Source of the DNA: CAZOHN01 sp964579325
Lineage (GTDB): Bacteria; Pseudomonadota; Alphaproteobacteria; Rhodobacterales; Rhodobacteraceae
Reading direction: 5' to 3'
DNA: 7,649 nt
NCBI GenBank assembly: GCA_964579325.1
Contig: CAZOHN010000175.1
Coordinates: forward strand, 1-7,649
Below the pieces are notes generated by a model that ran no database searches, was not told the origin of the DNA, and saw nothing but the letters and a program-made list of their open reading frames with translations. The position numbers and the translations under genes are program-made. Of this stretch, positions 6,308 through 7,649 are shown piece by piece. Each line of letters starts with the position of its first letter. Position 1 is the stretch's first letter.

Positions 6308-6997
6308 ATGTTAAGGATTTGTTGCCTTCTCGTTCTCTCCGGCTTGATGCTGGCCGCGCCGGTTGCCGCGCAGACCGTGGAGGGGCGTGCGCGGGTGATC
6401 GACGGCGACACCATCGAGATCGCGGGCGAGCGGATCCGGCTTTACGGCATCGACGCCCCGGAGATGTCGCAGCCCTGCACGCGCGACGGCCGGGCCTGGG
6501 ACTGCGGGCGCTGGGCCACGCGCGAGGTCGCCGCGCGGCTTCGCGGGCAGCGACTGCGCTGCGAGGGGCGCGGGCGCGACGACTACGGCCGCCTTCTGGC
6601 GGTGTGCTATCTGCCGGGCGGGGCCGACCTAAACGCGCTATTGGTGCGCGAGGGGGTGGCCTTCGCCTTCCGGCGCTACGCCTCCGACTACCGCGACGCC
6701 GAGAAGGAGGCGCTCTTCGCGCAGGCGGGCCTCTGGGCGGGCGAGGTGGAGGTTCCCTCGGAGTTTCGCGCGGCGCAGCGGGCCACGGCGAATGCGGTGG
6801 CGGCGGAGGTCGAGGTTGCCGCGCGCGCAACGGGCTGCGTGATCAAGGGCAACATCTCCCAGCGCGGCGAGCGCATCTTCCACGTGCCGGGCCAGCGCGA
6901 CTATCAAGCGACGCGCATCAACGAGCGCGCGGGCGAACGGTGGTTCTGCTCGGCGGAGGAAGCGCGGGCGGCAGGGTGGCGGGCGGCGCAGCGCTGA
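6308..6997 (+). CDS. Secreted thermonuclease (SNase-like) family protein
   Basis: A 229-residue protein with a signal peptide (residues 1-21; hydrophobic core CCLLVLSGLMLAAPVA, then AQT), so it is exported, probably to the periplasm. Residues about 23-147 form a staphylococcal-nuclease fold: VIDGDT (Asp32, Asp34), IRLYGIDAPE (Arg44, Asp49, Glu52) and DDYGRLLA (Arg95). These correspond to the metal-binding and catalytic Asp21, Arg35, Asp40, Glu43 and Arg87 of the staphylococcal enzyme, so catalysis looks intact. Four cysteines (57, 66, 85, 100) in the nuclease domain could form disulfides. A separate C-terminal module (about 177-229) has CVIKGNIS, IFHVPGQRDYQ and GERWFCSAEEARAAGWR; I recall this type of tail on other bacterial SNase proteins, but its function is not clear to me. 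It probably degrades extracellular or periplasmic nucleic acid. It lies 78 bases after betA, with no evident link to choline metabolism. Confidence 0.88.
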   Translation: MLRICCLLVLSGLMLAAPVAAQTVEGRARVIDGDTIEIAGERIRLYGIDAPEMSQPCTRDGRAWDCGRWATREVAARLRGQRLRCEGRGRDDYGRLLAVCYLPGGADLNALLVREGVAFAFRRYASDYRDAEKEALFAQAGLWAGEVEVPSEFRAAQRATANAVAAEVEVAARATGCVIKGNISQRGERIFHVPGQRDYQATRINERAGERWFCSAEEARAAGWRAAQR

Positions 6998-7000
6998 GGC

Positions 7001-7014
7001 TTGATCCGTGTCAA
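7001..7014. promoter_or_regulatory. FNR/FnrL-type binding site
   Basis: TTGATCCGTGTCAA matches the FNR-family consensus TTGAT-N4-ATCAA at 9 of 10 defined positions (G for A at 7010). It starts 3 bases after the nuclease stop and faces the DUF465 gene. Its centre (7007.5) is 41.5 bases before a start point near 7049 implied by the -10 candidate at 7037-7042, which is the class II FNR activator arrangement. Binding by FnrL or a Dnr-type relative under low oxygen is inferred. Confidence 0.65.
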
Positions 7015-7036
7015 GGCCGTCAGCGCGGCGGATCCC

Positions 7037-7042
7037 TAGGGT
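7037..7042 (+). promoter_or_regulatory. -10 element of the FNR-type promoter
   Basis: TAGGGT keeps the three most important -10 bases (T1, A2, T6) and is placed as expected for transcription starting near 7049 from the FNR box upstream. No -35 hexamer is evident, as is usual for class II activated promoters. The leader would be about 24 bases and contains the CGGAGA ribosome binding site (7061-7066). Confidence 0.5.
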
Positions 7043-7072
7043 CGGAGACGACTGAAAAAACGGAGACGCCCG

Positions 7073-7324
7073 ATGTCGCATACGCCGCACGAACTGCACG
7101 AGGAATTTCCCGAACACGCCACCCGGATCACCGAGCTCAAGACGACGAATGCCCATTTCGCCAGGCTCGTCGACGAGTATCACGAGGTGAACCGCGCGGT
7201 GCACCGGGCCGAGACGAATGTCGAGCCCACCGACGACTTCCACGAGACCGAACTGCGCAAGAAACGCTCGGTCCTGAAGGACCAGGTCTGGGGCATCCTG
7301 TCGGCTTCGGCTGCGACCGGCTGA
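7073..7324 (+). CDS. YdcH/DUF465 family small protein
   Basis: An 83-residue, highly charged, helical protein with no signal peptide or membrane segment. The FPEHATRITELKTTNAHFARLVDEYHEVNRAV pattern (about 12-43, split here as FPEHATRITELKTTNAHF then ARLVDEYHEVNRAV), followed by FHETELRKKRSVLKDQVWGIL (about 57-77), matches the YdcH/DUF465 family. There, two helices likely pair as a coiled coil; E. coli YdcH is a similar size. The molecular function of the family is not established. The start is supported by CGGAGA 6 bases upstream. The gene appears to be a single-gene unit with its own promoter carrying an FNR-type box, so oxygen-regulated expression is plausible. The last residues (SASAATG) are low-complexity. 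It ends 4 bases from the stop of the opposing CoxG-like gene. Confidence 0.85.
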   Translation: MSHTPHELHEEFPEHATRITELKTTNAHFARLVDEYHEVNRAVHRAETNVEPTDDFHETELRKKRSVLKDQVWGILSASAATG

Positions 7325-7328
7325 GGCG

Positions 7329-7649
7329 TCAGGCTCCGGCTTCTGCGCCGGGGCCTTCGACCTGTGCCTGGAAGCGGTCGAAGAACTCGTCGGCCATCTT
7401 TCGGGCGAACCCTCCGATCAGGCGTGCGCCAAGCTGGGCGATCTTTCCGCCCACGGCCGCATCCACGTCATAGACGAGCTCGGTCCCGCCCTCGGCATCG
7501 GTCAGGTGCACGGCGGCTGCGCCCTTTGCAAAGCCCGCGATGCCGCCCGAGCCCTCGCCGACGATTCGGTAGCTTTCGGGGGGCACCACATCGGTCAGCG
7601 TGACCTTGCCCTTGAAGGTCGCCTTCACCGGGCCGACCTTCTGCGTCAC
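7329..7649 (-). CDS. CoxG/SRPBCC family protein, C-terminal part
   Basis: The 3' part of a gene transcribed leftward, with the 5' end beyond the right edge. The 106 visible residues include KVGPVKATFKGKVTL, PPESYRIVGEGSGGIAGFAKGAA and VGGKIAQLGARLIGGFARKMADEFFDRF (in that order, with gaps). These are strong hallmarks of the carbon monoxide dehydrogenase subunit G (CoxG) family, a lipid- or cofactor-binding START-like fold linked to membrane recruitment or cofactor supply for molybdenum CO dehydrogenases. Family members are about 145-200 residues, so roughly 45 N-terminal residues are missing here. The GTG at 7649-7647 is probably an internal valine, not the start. Many bacteria have CoxG-like proteins without a CO dehydrogenase, so the substrate is open. 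It is the last gene of its transcription unit, because it ends against the ydcH-like gene. Confidence 0.87.
   Translation of the reverse strand: MTQKVGPVKATFKGKVTLTDVVPPESYRIVGEGSGGIAGFAKGAAAVHLTDAEGGTELVYDVDAAVGGKIAQLGARLIGGFARKMADEFFDRFQAQVEGPGAEAGA

Noticed and set aside
6999..7018. Terminator hairpin after the nuclease gene (CTTGA/TCAAG)
   Set aside because: The stem is only 5 bp with no T-tract. The same bases fit an FNR-type box much better, with a well-spaced -10 downstream.
1..7649. Novel defence, mobile or CRISPR-like system
   Set aside because: No integrase, transposase, long repeat array, att-like repeat or defence-type gene is visible. The window is a standard choline/betaine locus plus three housekeeping or accessory genes.

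Overview
This window is high-GC DNA whose gene order and protein sequences suggest an alphaproteobacterium of the Rhodobacterales (roseobacter/Paracoccaceae type). The evidence is the divergent choline-uptake and bet operon layout with betC inside it, the strong G/C third-position bias, a TTAA-N7-TTAA motif of the CtrA type and an FNR-type box. Genus cannot be assigned from sequence reading alone.

Layout. On the minus strand, positions 1-1075 hold the start of a choline ABC transporter operon: choX (choline-binding periplasmic protein), then the first 34 codons of choW (permease), which runs off the left edge. A divergent promoter region (1076-1207) contains a BetI-type operator palindrome at 1167-1186. 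From 1208 the plus strand carries betI-betC-betB-betA: TetR-family repressor, choline sulfatase, betaine aldehyde dehydrogenase and choline dehydrogenase. The genes overlap by ATGA (betI/betC, betC/betB) or are 6 bases apart (betB/betA). betA is interrupted by a run of exactly 100 N (4796-4895). This is an assembly gap of arbitrary length, not a real insertion, and the reading frame does not carry across it.

After betA, a 78-base spacer has two inverted repeats. One is a TTAA-N7-TTAA site. The other is a hairpin whose 3' arm contains the ribosome binding site of the next gene. That gene encodes a secreted staphylococcal-nuclease-like protein with a small Cys/Trp-containing C-terminal module. 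Next comes a short promoter region with a near-consensus FNR box and a matching -10 element, in front of a small YdcH/DUF465 protein. The right edge holds the 3' part of a CoxG/SRPBCC-family gene on the minus strand, whose stop lies 4 bases from the ydcH-like stop.

How the genes work together. ChoXW(V) imports choline. BetC releases choline from choline-O-sulfate in the cytoplasm. BetA oxidises choline to betaine aldehyde and BetB oxidises that to glycine betaine, which is an osmoprotectant and also a carbon and nitrogen source. BetI probably represses both divergent units in the absence of choline. This locus is known biology. I see no mobile elements, CRISPR arrays, tRNA or rRNA genes, and no convincing undescribed system. 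The points most worth checking are regulatory: the FNR promoter of the DUF465 gene, the sequestered ribosome binding site of the nuclease gene, the intercistronic choX-choW hairpin, the possibly leaderless betI start, and the betA gap.
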